A stretch of DNA of 6,383 nt from Gemmatimonadota bacterium (GTDB taxonomy: Bacteria > Gemmatimonadota > Gemmatimonadetes > Longimicrobiales > UBA6960): positions 1-6,383 of the forward strand of contig JADFLD010000132.1 in assembly GCA_022564535.1 (NCBI GenBank), read 5' to 3'. Of the stretch, positions 1-6,105 are shown in pieces. Position numbers and translations under genes: made by a program. The notes under the pieces were generated by a model, which saw only the letters and a program-made list of their open reading frames with translations, was not told the origin of the DNA and searched no databases. Position 1 is the stretch's first letter. The number at the start of each line of letters is the position of its first letter.

Positions 1-215
1 TCGTAGCTTTTGTCGAGACCCGAGAGGTATTCGGCTAGCCGGGTGGCACGCTCTACGCACAGCAGCAACAGCCCTGAAGCGAACGGATCGAGCGTCCCGG
101 TGTGACCCACCCGCCGAGTTCCGACAGCTCTGCGAACCGCCCCTACGACGTCGTGTGAGGTGGGCCCCTCTGGCTTGTCGACGGGAAGGACAAAGTCAGT
201 CCCGGTTGCTATCAC
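1..215 (-). CDS. truB: tRNA pseudouridine(55) synthase TruB (3' end outside window)
   Basis: TruB converts uridine 55 in the T-loop of tRNAs to pseudouridine in the cytoplasm. Only the first 71 codons are present; the frame runs off the left edge. Visible family landmarks are [13 protein letters not shown] (residues 12-24), the catalytic block [14 protein letters not shown] (38-51) with the nucleophilic Asp at 43, and DKSY (68-71), which opens the next conserved stretch. The start is a GTG at 213-215 that overlaps the rbfA stop as GTGA. It is preceded by GGAG at 223-226 with a 7-nt spacer, and the N-terminus from there has the usual family length before the VDKP motif. The start region can fold into a GC-rich hairpin (see 214-231), so translation is probably coupled to rbfA. 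The frame has no stop or frameshift within the visible part. Identity is very secure; whether the gene is intact cannot be seen. Confidence 0.96.
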   Translation of the reverse strand, partial: MIATGTDFVLPVDKPEGPTSHDVVGAVRRAVGTRRVGHTGTLDPFASGLLLLCVERATRLAEYLSGLDKSY

Positions 216-664
216 CCCGGGTCTCCGGGGTCCGTCACCGGACCGTCGTCGTCCCGCGCCGTGTCTCCCGCCGAGGCATCCTCGGCACGTTCGGGCGTCT
301 GGCGACCGGCGTCCAGCGGCTCGTCCGGAGGAAGAACATCGGCGAGCACCTGTTCAATACGGCGAGCCCCCTCGTACGACCGATCCTCCCGAAAGCGGAG
401 CTCGGGAATGCGCCGGATGTGAAGCATGCGGCCCAGTGCCGATCGCAGGAACGGCGCCGCCGCCTCGAGTCCTTCCAACGTCCGAGCCAGATCTTCGGAC
501 CCGCCGAGCTCTCGCACGTACACCTTGGCGGAGCCGAGGTCTGCGGCGATCTCCACACCGGTGATGGTGACGAGTCCGACCCGTGGATCGCGAACCTGAG
601 TACGGATCAGCTCCGATAGCTCTCTCTTGAGTTGCTCGCTGAGTCGGGCGAGACGCTTGCTCAT
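212..664 (-). CDS. rbfA: 30S ribosome-binding factor RbfA
   Basis: RbfA is a single KH-type domain protein that binds free 30S subunits and assists late 16S rRNA processing. The 150-residue product shows the family pattern: [14 protein letters not shown] (residues 7-20), [20 protein letters not shown] (24-43), AKVYV (46-50), a helix with [10 protein letters not shown] (72-81), and [12 protein letters not shown] (85-96). Residues 1-115 cover the whole conserved fold. Residues 116-150 form an Asp/Glu/Pro/Gly-rich tail, probably disordered, that makes the protein longer than the roughly 120 residues common in the family. The ATG at 662-664 is chosen because the domain begins there and GAGGGG (672-677) lies 7 nt upstream; a longer open frame upstream lacks homology and overlaps the DUF503 gene. 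It starts 43 nt after the DUF503 stop, and its TGA overlaps the truB GTG by 2 nt within GTGA. Confidence 0.95.
   Translation of the reverse strand: MSKRLARLSEQLKRELSELIRTQVRDPRVGLVTITGVEIAADLGSAKVYVRELGGSEDLARTLEGLEAAAPFLRSALGRMLHIRRIPELRFREDRSYEGARRIEQVLADVLPPDEPLDAGRQTPERAEDASAGDTARDDDGPVTDPGDPG
214..231 (-). promoter_or_regulatory. Hairpin covering the truB ribosome-binding site and start
   Basis: On the minus strand ACCCCGG (231-225) is perfectly complementary to CCGGGGT (220-214) across the 4-nt loop AGAC. The GGAG Shine-Dalgarno sequence (226-223) lies partly in the stem and partly in the loop, and the first two bases of the GTG start (215-213) close the stem. The hairpin sits over the last codons of rbfA, so a ribosome finishing rbfA would open it. 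I infer translational coupling; the pairing itself is seen directly. Confidence 0.5.
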
Positions 665-707
665 CGGGCTACCCCTCGCAGAAAAGGCGTACCAGAGTTG
701 GGTCGCA

Positions 708-989
708 TCAACGGACCTCCCGCTCGACGCGCACGATGACGGCCCCACTGTGCGCTTCCACGAATCGATCGGTCTTGTCCAGCACCGACTCGGCCATGCG
801 CCCGTCGCTCGTGACAAGAGCGATCGTGATCTCGGCCCTGGCGTGCACGTCCTGCAGCCCCGTCTCCGCAACCGACACGTTGAACTTCGTCCGAAGTCGA
901 TCGCGCAGGGAGCGGATCACGGACCGCTTCTCCTTGAGAGACGCGCACCCGGGCAACGACAGCTCCCAGGTTTGCGATACGACTACCAA
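708..989 (-). CDS. ylxP: DUF503 family protein (YlxP-like)
   Basis: This small protein of about 93 residues belongs to the DUF503 family, found between infB and rbfA in many bacteria; its biochemical role is not settled. The diagnostic pattern is present: a first strand VVVSQTWELSLPG (residues 2-14), ASLKEKRSVIRSLRDRLR (16-33), FNVSVAETGLQD (36-47), ARAEITIALV (50-59) and a C-terminal helix-strand with VLDKTDRFVE (69-78). No ATG or GTG is available at the front of the frame. The TTG at 987-989 matches the usual family start; another TTG at 1032-1034 would add 15 residues without homology and overlap infB by 38 nt. With the chosen start the gap from the infB stop is 7 nt, and the only G-rich tract abuts the start codon, so initiation probably depends on ribosomes ending infB. 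The exact start is uncertain; the family is not. Confidence 0.9.
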   Translation of the reverse strand: MVVVSQTWELSLPGCASLKEKRSVIRSLRDRLRTKFNVSVAETGLQDVHARAEITIALVTSDGRMAESVLDKTDRFVEAHSGAVIVRVEREVR

Positions 990-996
990 CCCCCGA

Positions 997-3738
997 TCAG
1001 GCCGAGTCGGCCAGCGTACGCGCGATTTCCTCAACGGCGTAGCACTCGATCACGTCCCCGACCTTGATGTCGTTGAAGTTTTCGATGCCTATGCCACACT
1101 CGAAGCCCTCCCGAACTTCCTTGGCGTCATCCTTGAAGCGCTTGAGCGAGGATATGGCACCGTTGTACACCACGATCCCGTCGCGAATGAGTCTCGCGTA
1201 CCCCTTCCGATCGATGCGACCCTCCACCACGTAGCTTCCGGCGATCGTGCCCACCTTCGAAACTTTGAAGACCTCCCGAACCTCGGCAGAGCCATCGATG
1301 GTTTCGCGTTTCTCGGGAGCGAGCATACCCTCGAGCGCCGAGGTCACATCGTCGACCGCTTCATAAATGACCTCGTACACACGAATGTCGACGTCCTCCC
1401 GCTCGGCCTCCAGGCGCGCCGTCGTCTGCGGACGCACGCGGAATCCGATGATCACCGCGCCAGCCGTGTGCGCGAGCAGCACGTCGGACTCATTGATCGC
1501 CCCTACGCCGCGATGGATGATCTCTACCCGAACCTCGCTCGTCCCCAGCTGCTCGAGCGAGTCGGCCAGGGCCTGAACCGAGCCGTCCACGTCGCCCTTG
1601 ATGACCAGCGGGAGAGTCGAGACCTTCCCGGCCGCAGCGAGCGCGCCGAAGTCGATCAACTTCACGCCGCGCTCACGAATGCGTAGCTGCTTCTCACGAT
1701 CCAGGCGCTGGCGGTTGTTGGCGACATCGGCAGCCTCCTGGGCCGCCATGACCTGGAACGTATCGCCGGCCTGCGGGACACCACCCGCGCCGAGCACCTG
1801 CACCGGCGTCGCCGGGCCGACCTCCTCCACCGGCGCACCCCTCTCGTCGAGAAGGGCCCTTACTCGCCCATCGTAAAGGCCGCACAGGAAGGAGTCTCCG
1901 ACCCGCAACGTGCCCTTTTGCACCAGCACCGTCACGACTGCGCCCTTCCCGATGTCGAGTTCGGCTTCGATCACCGTTCCGAACGCTTCCCGATCCGGGT
2001 TCGCCTTGAGTTCCAACATCTCGGCCTGGAGAAGGACCTTCTCCAGGAGCTCATCAATGCCCTCGCCGGTCTTGGCCGAAATCTCGACGGCGAGCACGTC
2101 CCCACCGAAGTCCTCGACATTGACGTTGTGCTGCAAGAGTTCCTGCTTGACCCGGCTGGGATCGGCCCCAGGCAGGTCGATCTTGTTGATCGCCACGAGC
2201 ATCGGGACACCCGCATTCTTGGCGTGGCTGATCGCCTCGATCGTCTGCGGCATGACGGAGTCGTCGGCCGCCACAACGAGAATGACGATATCCGTGACGT
2301 CGGCACCGCGCGCGCGCATCGCGGTAAACGCCGCGTGGCCAGGTGTGTCGAGGAACGTGATGTTGCGCTCATCGTCCAGCGCGACATGGTACGCTCCAAT
2401 GTGCTGCGTGATGCCACCCGACTCGCCGGCCACGACGTTCGTGTCCCGAATGCGGTCGAGAAGAAGCGTCTTCCCGTGATCTACATGCCCCATGACCGTG
2501 ACAATCGGCCAACGCGGCCTGAGGTCCTCGGGGGCGTCAGCGACGTCCTCGACATCGGGCTCGGCACCATACTCCTCTTCGCGAACCGCCGTGAAGTTAA
2601 ACTCGTCGAGCACCATCTCGATCTGATCGAAGTCCAGACGCTGGTTGATGGTGACCAAGAGCCCGAGGTTCTTGAAAGCCGACCCGATGATCTCGGTCGA
2701 GGACACGTCCATGAGCTCGCCGAGTTCGGCTATGGTCAGAAACTCGTTGACTCGAATCGTCGTCCGCTCTCGCTCCTTCTCCTCATGAACCTCTTGCTGC
2801 TGTGCCTCCTGCTCCTCCACTGACAATCGCTGGCCCTTCCTCCGACGCTTCTTGCCCTTGCCCTTGAGCTCGGCCATGACGCGCTGGATGTTGGACTGCA
2901 CGGCATTCTGGTCCACGCCCGCGCGCTTCTTCCCCTTCTTCTTGTCCTTGAACTGTCTCCGACCGTCCGCCGTATACCCGCCAGCCTGCACGCGAACCTG
3001 TCCTGCGGGGACCCCGCCTACAGCGGGTGACGGACGCCTGATCGTGCGAACGGGCCCATCCGGAGCACCGGTCCGAGCCGGAGCGAGGCGCACCCGTGAC
3101 GATTCTTCAGGGAGGACCGACGACTCTGACGCTTCGGCGGCGGGAGAGGTCTCCGGCCCGGCCTCCGCGGATTCGCTCTCGGCGCCCGGCACCTCGTCTC
3201 CGACTTCCGCGGCTTCCGCGGCTTCCGCAGCTTCCGCGGCTTCCGCGGCTTCCGCTACATGGGTAGCCGCCACGCTCTCGACAGAAGCACCGTTCTCGGT
3301 CGCTTCCTCACCAAGGACCTCGACACCCTCAGCGACCGTGACGACCTCCTCGGCGGCCGCAGCCTCCTCCTCGGCCTCGCTTGTCGCGGGCGCGTCACCC
3401 GTCGTGGAGGCATCACTTGACGGCTCTGCGGGCTCGGCATCTTCCGACGAAACCGCCTCCTCACCCGCCTCGGGTTCGGGCTCGACCACCTCCGTGCGAC
3501 GGCGACGCCGCCGCCGACTGGAGGCCGGGGCCGCATCTTCCAGGGCCGCACGGACAGCAGCGGCCGGATCTTTATGACCCGCCCGACGCTCTCGCTCCAT
3601 TTTCGCGAGAACCTTGGCCGTCTGCCCATCCGTAATCGTCGCTTCCTCATCCGCCACGGGAATGCCCATGTGCCGGAGGAGCGCAATCAGCGCATCGGCC
3701 TCGACGTTCAGGTCGTCCGCTAACTCTATTACCTGCAT
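997..3738 (-). CDS. infB: Translation initiation factor IF-2
   Basis: IF2 is the GTPase that places initiator fMet-tRNA on the 30S subunit and promotes subunit joining. The preferred product has 913 residues. Order of parts: an IF2_N module (1-50, starting MQVIELADDLNVEADALIAL), a long Glu/Ala/Ser-rich linker (about 55-245) with an Arg7 run early and a repeated Glu-Ala-Ala stretch near 161-178, a Lys/Arg-rich stretch (about 255-310), a second IF2_N module (about 325-390), the G domain, then domains II, III and the two-part C-terminal tRNA-binding region ending at 913. G motifs are intact: GHVDHGKT (417-424), GGITQHIGAY as switch I, DTPGH (464-468), NKID (518-521), SAK. Their spacing matches known IF2. 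The ATG at 3738 lies 7 nt past the L7Ae-like stop with GGAGG (3751-3755) upstream, although the 12-nt spacer is long. An in-frame ATG at 3789 would add 17 residues but has no Shine-Dalgarno sequence and overlaps the previous gene by 44 nt. Confidence 0.97.
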   Translation of the reverse strand: MQVIELADDLNVEADALIALLRHMGIPVADEEATITDGQTAKVLAKMERERRAGHKDPAAAVRAALEDAAPASSRRRRRRRTEVVEPEPEAGEEAVSSEDAEPAEPSSDASTTGDAPATSEAEEEAAAAEEVVTVAEGVEVLGEEATENGASVESVAATHVAEAAEAAEAAEAAEAAEVGDEVPGAESESAEAGPETSPAAEASESSVLPEESSRVRLAPARTGAPDGPVRTIRRPSPAVGGVPAGQVRVQAGGYTADGRRQFKDKKKGKKRAGVDQNAVQSNIQRVMAELKGKGKKRRRKGQRLSVEEQEAQQQEVHEEKERERTTIRVNEFLTIAELGELMDVSSTEIIGSAFKNLGLLVTINQRLDFDQIEMVLDEFNFTAVREEEYGAEPDVEDVADAPEDLRPRWPIVTVMGHVDHGKTLLLDRIRDTNVVAGESGGITQHIGAYHVALDDERNITFLDTPGHAAFTAMRARGADVTDIVILVVAADDSVMPQTIEAISHAKNAGVPMLVAINKIDLPGADPSRVKQELLQHNVNVEDFGGDVLAVEISAKTGEGIDELLEKVLLQAEMLELKANPDREAFGTVIEAELDIGKGAVVTVLVQKGTLRVGDSFLCGLYDGRVRALLDERGAPVEEVGPATPVQVLGAGGVPQAGDTFQVMAAQEAADVANNRQRLDREKQLRIRERGVKLIDFGALAAAGKVSTLPLVIKGDVDGSVQALADSLEQLGTSEVRVEIIHRGVGAINESDVLLAHTAGAVIIGFRVRPQTTARLEAEREDVDIRVYEVIYEAVDDVTSALEGMLAPEKRETIDGSAEVREVFKVSKVGTIAGSYVVEGRIDRKGYARLIRDGIVVYNGAISSLKRFKDDAKEVREGFECGIGIENFNDIKVGDVIECYAVEEIARTLADSA
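2025..2047. repeat. Perfect 11-bp inverted repeat inside infB
   Basis: CCTGGAGAAGG (2025-2035) and CCTTCTCCAGG (2037-2047) are exact reverse complements separated by a single base. In the infB mRNA this can form a 10-bp stem with a 3-nt loop. It lies where the protein reads LLEKVLLQAE, at the end of the G domain, and the palindrome is in codon register (CTG/CAG, GAG/CTC, AAG/CTT). No T-run follows on either strand, so it is not an intrinsic terminator. Function unknown; it may be a by-product of the conserved protein sequence. Confidence 0.6.
3205..3258. repeat. 9-bp tandem repeat in the infB linker
   Basis: The plus strand carries five near-identical 9-bp units TTCCGCGGC, one of them TTCCGCAGC, followed by a partial sixth unit TTCCGCTAC. 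On the coding strand they give the repeated Glu-Ala-Ala stretch around IF2 residues 161-178. Because the unit length is a multiple of three, gain or loss of units would lengthen or shorten the linker without breaking the frame. Confidence 0.85.
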
Positions 3739-3745
3739 GCTTCGG

Positions 3746-4096
3746 TCATGCCTCCACTGCGTCGGTGCCGCGCTTACCTTGCGAGCCATTCAACTCGACA
3801 AGGAGTCGATCCGCAAGCGAGCGGTTCGTCACCGCGACGGCCGAAACCGCCGCGAGACCCACTGCCGCGCCTAATGTATTTCGATCCCCCAGGATCACCT
3901 GGGGGATCGGTCGGTCACGCAAAGTCGTCCGAATCTTATCCATCTGGACACTCGAAGCGTCCCCAGCCATCAAAATCAACAGGGCCTCACCCTCCCGGAC
4001 CGCACGGCGAACGGCTGCCGTACCCAGAGCCACTGCGCCAGCCCGGCGGGCCAGGCCCAGGAGCCCGTGGGCGCTAGACCTCTGACTCTGCAACAT
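3746..4096 (-). CDS. ylxQ: L7Ae/L30e-family RNA-binding protein (YlxQ-like)
   Basis: This 116-residue product belongs to the L7Ae/L30e/Gadd45 fold, small proteins that bind kink-turn or related RNA; the bacterial YlxQ (RplGB) member sits in the nusA-infB operon and its role is not firmly known. Visible landmarks are GLLGLARRAGAVALG (residues 11-25), a helix with AAVRRAVREGEALL, the strand ILMAGDAS (41-48), the strand PQVILG (65-70), and AAVSAVAVTNRSLADRL (82-98). The basic/Gly tail after 102 is not conserved. The ATG at 4094-4096 is chosen because homology begins about residue 9; it overlaps the end of nusA by 23 nt and has no good Shine-Dalgarno sequence, so coupling to nusA is likely. A longer frame from 4198 gives residues that look like a nusA shadow. 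Its TGA at 3746 is 7 nt before the preferred infB start. A 24-nt-armed hairpin lies within the gene (3882-3909). Confidence 0.88.
   Translation of the reverse strand: MLQSQRSSAHGLLGLARRAGAVALGTAAVRRAVREGEALLILMAGDASSVQMDKIRTTLRDRPIPQVILGDRNTLGAAVGLAAVSAVAVTNRSLADRLLVELNGSQGKRGTDAVEA
3882..3909. repeat. Perfect 12-bp inverted repeat inside the L7Ae-like gene
   Basis: CGATCCCCCAGG (3882-3893) and CCTGGGGGATCG (3898-3909) are exact reverse complements around a 4-nt loop. In the mRNA this is a GC-rich 12-bp stem with loop UGAU, placed across the codons for RPIPQVILGDR. It is followed on the coding strand by an AU-rich cluster of codons (AAT ACA TTA) that is unusual against the GC-rich background. 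There is no T-run, so it is not a classical terminator. It lies about 145 nt upstream of the infB start. Its role, if any, is unknown. Confidence 0.7.
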
Positions 4097-5498
4097 CGTC
4101 AGGGTCCGCGTCCAGCTCGGCCCCTTCTTCTGCCTGCGGCTCTGCCGAGCCGTCGTCGTCGGCCGATGACTCGGCTTCGGTGTCTCCGTCCTCGTCATCC
4201 TCGCCTTCCACCACCGTCAACTCGTCGATGAGCTGCACGAGGCGGTCGGCACCGTCCTCTCCAAGCCCCGCGATTCCAAGCAAATCCTGGCGATCCAAAT
4301 CGATGATTTGGAGAAATGTATCATACCCAGCCTCGGACAGAGCCGCCAGTATCGGAGGCCGCAAGTCCAACTCGGACAAGGGAAAATCCGAGGTCTCGTA
4401 ATCGTCCCCGGTGGGCGTCTCATCGATCGATGACAGGTCTTCACCCCGCTCGACCCACTCACGCGATCCGTACAGATCGATCTGCCAGCCGATGAGTTGG
4501 GAGGCCAGGCGCACATTCTGACCGTTCCGGCCGATCGCGAGAGACAGCTGATCTTCGTCGACGATGGCGGTGATCACCCTGCGCTCCGGATCGCTCAACA
4601 CCTTCGACACCCGTGCGGGAGCCAGCGCCCGCCGTGCGAACACCTCCGTATCGGGATGCCACGGCACGATGTCGATGCGCTCACCACCGAGCTCATTCAC
4701 GACCGCCTGGACGCGTGACCCCTTGAGTCCGACGCACGCGCCGACGGGATCGATCGACTCATCGCGACTGTAGACAGCGATCTTGGTACGCCCCCCAACC
4801 TCTCGCGCGATTTCCCGGATTTCGACGACGCCCTGGTAGATCTCCGGCACCTCGATCTTGAAGAGGGCAGCAACGAAGCTCGGATCCCCGCGCGACAAGA
4901 TCAGGCGCGGCCCCTTGGGCGTCTCCTCGACTTTCTTGAGCACGGCGCGAATCGGGTCCCCCTGACGGAACCGTTCGCGTGGGTTCTGGTCTTTCCACGG
5001 AATGATCGCCTCGGCATCGCGTGCCCGGTTGAGCATGATGACGAGCTTGCCTCGCTCGATCTGCTGCAACTCTCCGGACAGCAACTCCCCGATCTGGTCC
5101 GCGAACTCGTCGCGAATCCTTTCCCGCTCGGTTTCCCGCACCCGTTGGACGATGCGCTGCTTCACGGCCATCACCGCGTTGCGGCCGAAGTCGGCGAACG
5201 AGACAGGAATCTCCATGACGTCACCGACCTCGAACGTGTCGTCATCCCATCGGGCCTCTTCCAGCGAGATCTCCGTTCCGGAGTCCTCGACGTCCACGAC
5301 AACGCGCCGCAGCACGACGATATCGAATTGGCCGGTATTCTCATGGATTTCGATTTCGGCCTGCACGGTGGCGCCGTAGATACGGGCCAAGCCCGCCAGA
5401 ATCCCGTCCTTGACGAGATCCATCATCTCCTCGTCGGACAAATTCTTCGTTGACGCCACATCTCTAAAGGCCGCAACGATCTGGGCCGCGTCCGCCAT
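4074..5498 (-). CDS. nusA: Transcription termination/antitermination protein NusA
   Basis: NusA binds RNA polymerase near the RNA exit channel and modulates pausing, intrinsic termination and antitermination. The 474-residue product shows the NusA order: polymerase-binding N-terminal domain (1-125), S1 domain (about 135-200, with RFRQGDPIRAVLKKVEE), KH1 (about 205-280, VGACVGLKGSRVQAVVNELG at 252-271) and KH2 (about 285-345, LSLAIGRNGQNVRLASQLIG at 318-337). A helix-hairpin-helix-like module with LLGIAGLGEDGADRLVQLI follows (373-427), then a strongly acidic tail (431-474). There are not two full C-terminal acidic repeats as in E. coli. The ATG at 5496-5498 is supported by GGAG (5505-5508) six nt upstream, directly after the rimP stop. 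The 3' end overlaps the L7Ae-like gene by 23 nt. NusA commonly controls its own operon, and a terminator stands in this operon's leader. Confidence 0.97.
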   Translation of the reverse strand: MADAAQIVAAFRDVASTKNLSDEEMMDLVKDGILAGLARIYGATVQAEIEIHENTGQFDIVVLRRVVVDVEDSGTEISLEEARWDDDTFEVGDVMEIPVSFADFGRNAVMAVKQRIVQRVRETERERIRDEFADQIGELLSGELQQIERGKLVIMLNRARDAEAIIPWKDQNPRERFRQGDPIRAVLKKVEETPKGPRLILSRGDPSFVAALFKIEVPEIYQGVVEIREIAREVGGRTKIAVYSRDESIDPVGACVGLKGSRVQAVVNELGGERIDIVPWHPDTEVFARRALAPARVSKVLSDPERRVITAIVDEDQLSLAIGRNGQNVRLASQLIGWQIDLYGSREWVERGEDLSSIDETPTGDDYETSDFPLSELDLRPPILAALSEAGYDTFLQIIDLDRQDLLGIAGLGEDGADRLVQLIDELTVVEGEDDEDGDTEAESSADDDGSAEPQAEEGAELDADPDDVAESEV

Positions 5499-5508
5499 CT
5501 CTATCTCC

Positions 5509-6000
5509 TCACTTCCACGTGAACACGAGCTGCGCTTTCCGAATCTTCGACCTCGGAATGCTCACCTCTTCACCATCGGGCAGGCGGATCCGCACCGCTT
5601 CCGACTCGGTGTCCGCATCCGCCAGACCCAGCAACTCCCCCTCCAGGCGCGTCGCCCGACCAAGCAGAACATGCTTCCCCTGCACCGCGACGCGCTTCCC
5701 CCGAAACCGCTCGAAGTCTCGAGCCCGCACCAGTGGCCGGTCGACACCCGGAGACGACACCTCGAGGACGTACTGCTCTGCCAAGCCCTCCCGCTCATCC
5801 AGCCACATCCCTAAAGCACGGCTCACCTTCGCACACTCATCCACCGTAACCCCCGCACCCGGCACCGAATCCGGACGATCGATGCGGAGCTTGAGCAGCG
5901 GACGTCGCCCGCTCCCCCCCCACCGGACCTCGACGAGCTCGTAACCCAAGTCTTCCAAGCGGCTGTCCAGCTCGCGCTCCATCTCCGGCACGGCCCGCAT
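5509..6000 (-). CDS. rimP: Ribosome maturation factor RimP
   Basis: RimP binds the 30S subunit and assists its maturation, notably around the S12 and S19 region. The 163-residue product has both expected domains: an N-terminal alpha/beta domain (1-90) with LEDLGYELVEV (15-25) and the family signature YVLEVSSPGVDRPL (77-90), then a C-terminal SH3-like barrel (92-163) with RDFERFRGKRVAV (94-106), EGELLGL (120-126) and IPRSKIRKAQLVFTW (148-162). The ATG at 5998-6000 is chosen because AGGAGGG (6007-6013) precedes it by 6 nt; a TTG at 6021 in the same frame would sit upstream of that site and is unlikely. The stop is 10 nt before nusA, and the nusA Shine-Dalgarno sequence abuts the rimP TGA. A G8 tract lies within codons 27-30 (5914-5921). 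It is the first gene of the operon, downstream of the leader terminator. Confidence 0.96.
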   Translation of the reverse strand: MRAVPEMERELDSRLEDLGYELVEVRWGGSGRRPLLKLRIDRPDSVPGAGVTVDECAKVSRALGMWLDEREGLAEQYVLEVSSPGVDRPLVRARDFERFRGKRVAVQGKHVLLGRATRLEGELLGLADADTESEAVRIRLPDGEEVSIPRSKIRKAQLVFTWK

Positions 6001-6006
6001 TCGGAA

Positions 6007-6013
6007 CCCTCCT
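6007..6013 (-). promoter_or_regulatory. rimP Shine-Dalgarno sequence
   Basis: AGGAGGG on the minus strand, 6 nt before the ATG at 6000. It is the strongest ribosome-binding site in the window and decides the rimP start in favour of the ATG over the upstream TTG. Confidence 0.88.
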
Positions 6014-6024
6014 ATCAACAATCA

Positions 6025-6052
6025 GGGGCACGCCGCCGAAGCGACGAACCCC
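6025..6052 (-). promoter_or_regulatory. UUCG-capped hairpin before the rimP ribosome-binding site
   Basis: On the minus strand CGTCGC (6046-6041) pairs with GCGGCG (6036-6031) around the loop TTCG (6040-6037), giving the very stable C(UUCG)G tetraloop. After a U-U mismatch and a U-G pair, GGGG (6052-6049) pairs with CCCC (6028-6025). The sequence after the stem is not T-rich, so this is not a terminator. It ends 11 nt upstream of the rimP Shine-Dalgarno site and may protect the leader RNA, space the ribosome-binding site or bind a protein; the role is inference. Confidence 0.6.
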
Positions 6053-6066
6053 AGTCCACACCGAAC

Positions 6067-6096
6067 AAAAAAGCGGGGGCAACCACTCCCCCACTT
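6067..6096 (-). terminator. Intrinsic terminator in the rimP operon leader
   Basis: On the minus strand GTGGGGG (6094-6088) pairs with CCCCCGC (6079-6073) across the 8-nt loop AGTGGTTG, with one G-U pair. Two A residues upstream can extend the stem into the following six-T run (6072-6067). There is no T-run on the other side, so it acts only on leftward transcription. It lies about 65 nt downstream of the expected transcription start and 66 nt upstream of rimP, so it stands between promoter and operon. That placement points to attenuation rather than simple end-of-gene termination. Confidence 0.82.
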
Positions 6097-6105
6097 CGTA
6101 AAACC

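Noticed and set aside
736..1686. 316-codon plus-strand open frame opposite infB and the DUF503 gene
   Set aside because: It mirrors the conserved C-terminal half of IF2 on the other strand, has no family resemblance or ribosome-binding site, and is typical of high-GC antisense shadow frames.
2307..2317. Alternating CG run, considered as Z-DNA-forming or a repeat
   Set aside because: It encodes the conserved MRARGA segment of the IF2 G domain in a GC-rich genome, which explains it.
1918..2823. 301-codon plus-strand open frame opposite the IF2 G domain
   Set aside because: The minus strand here encodes intact GTPase motifs; the plus frame is Asp/Arg/His-rich in the manner of a reverse-strand shadow and shows no domain.
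4097..4198. 34-codon upstream extension of the L7Ae-like frame, considered as a YlxR remnant or longer N-terminus
   Set aside because: The residues are Thr/Arg/Pro-rich without the DUF448 pattern and lie entirely within nusA coding sequence, so they look like a frame shadow.
4294..4312. 8-bp inverted repeat in nusA (TCCAAATC/GATTTGGA); also the 14-bp palindrome at 4420-4433 and the 8-bp arms at 1534-1561
   Set aside because: Arms of 7-8 bp are expected by chance in a window of this size, and none is followed by a T-run or placed at a gene boundary.
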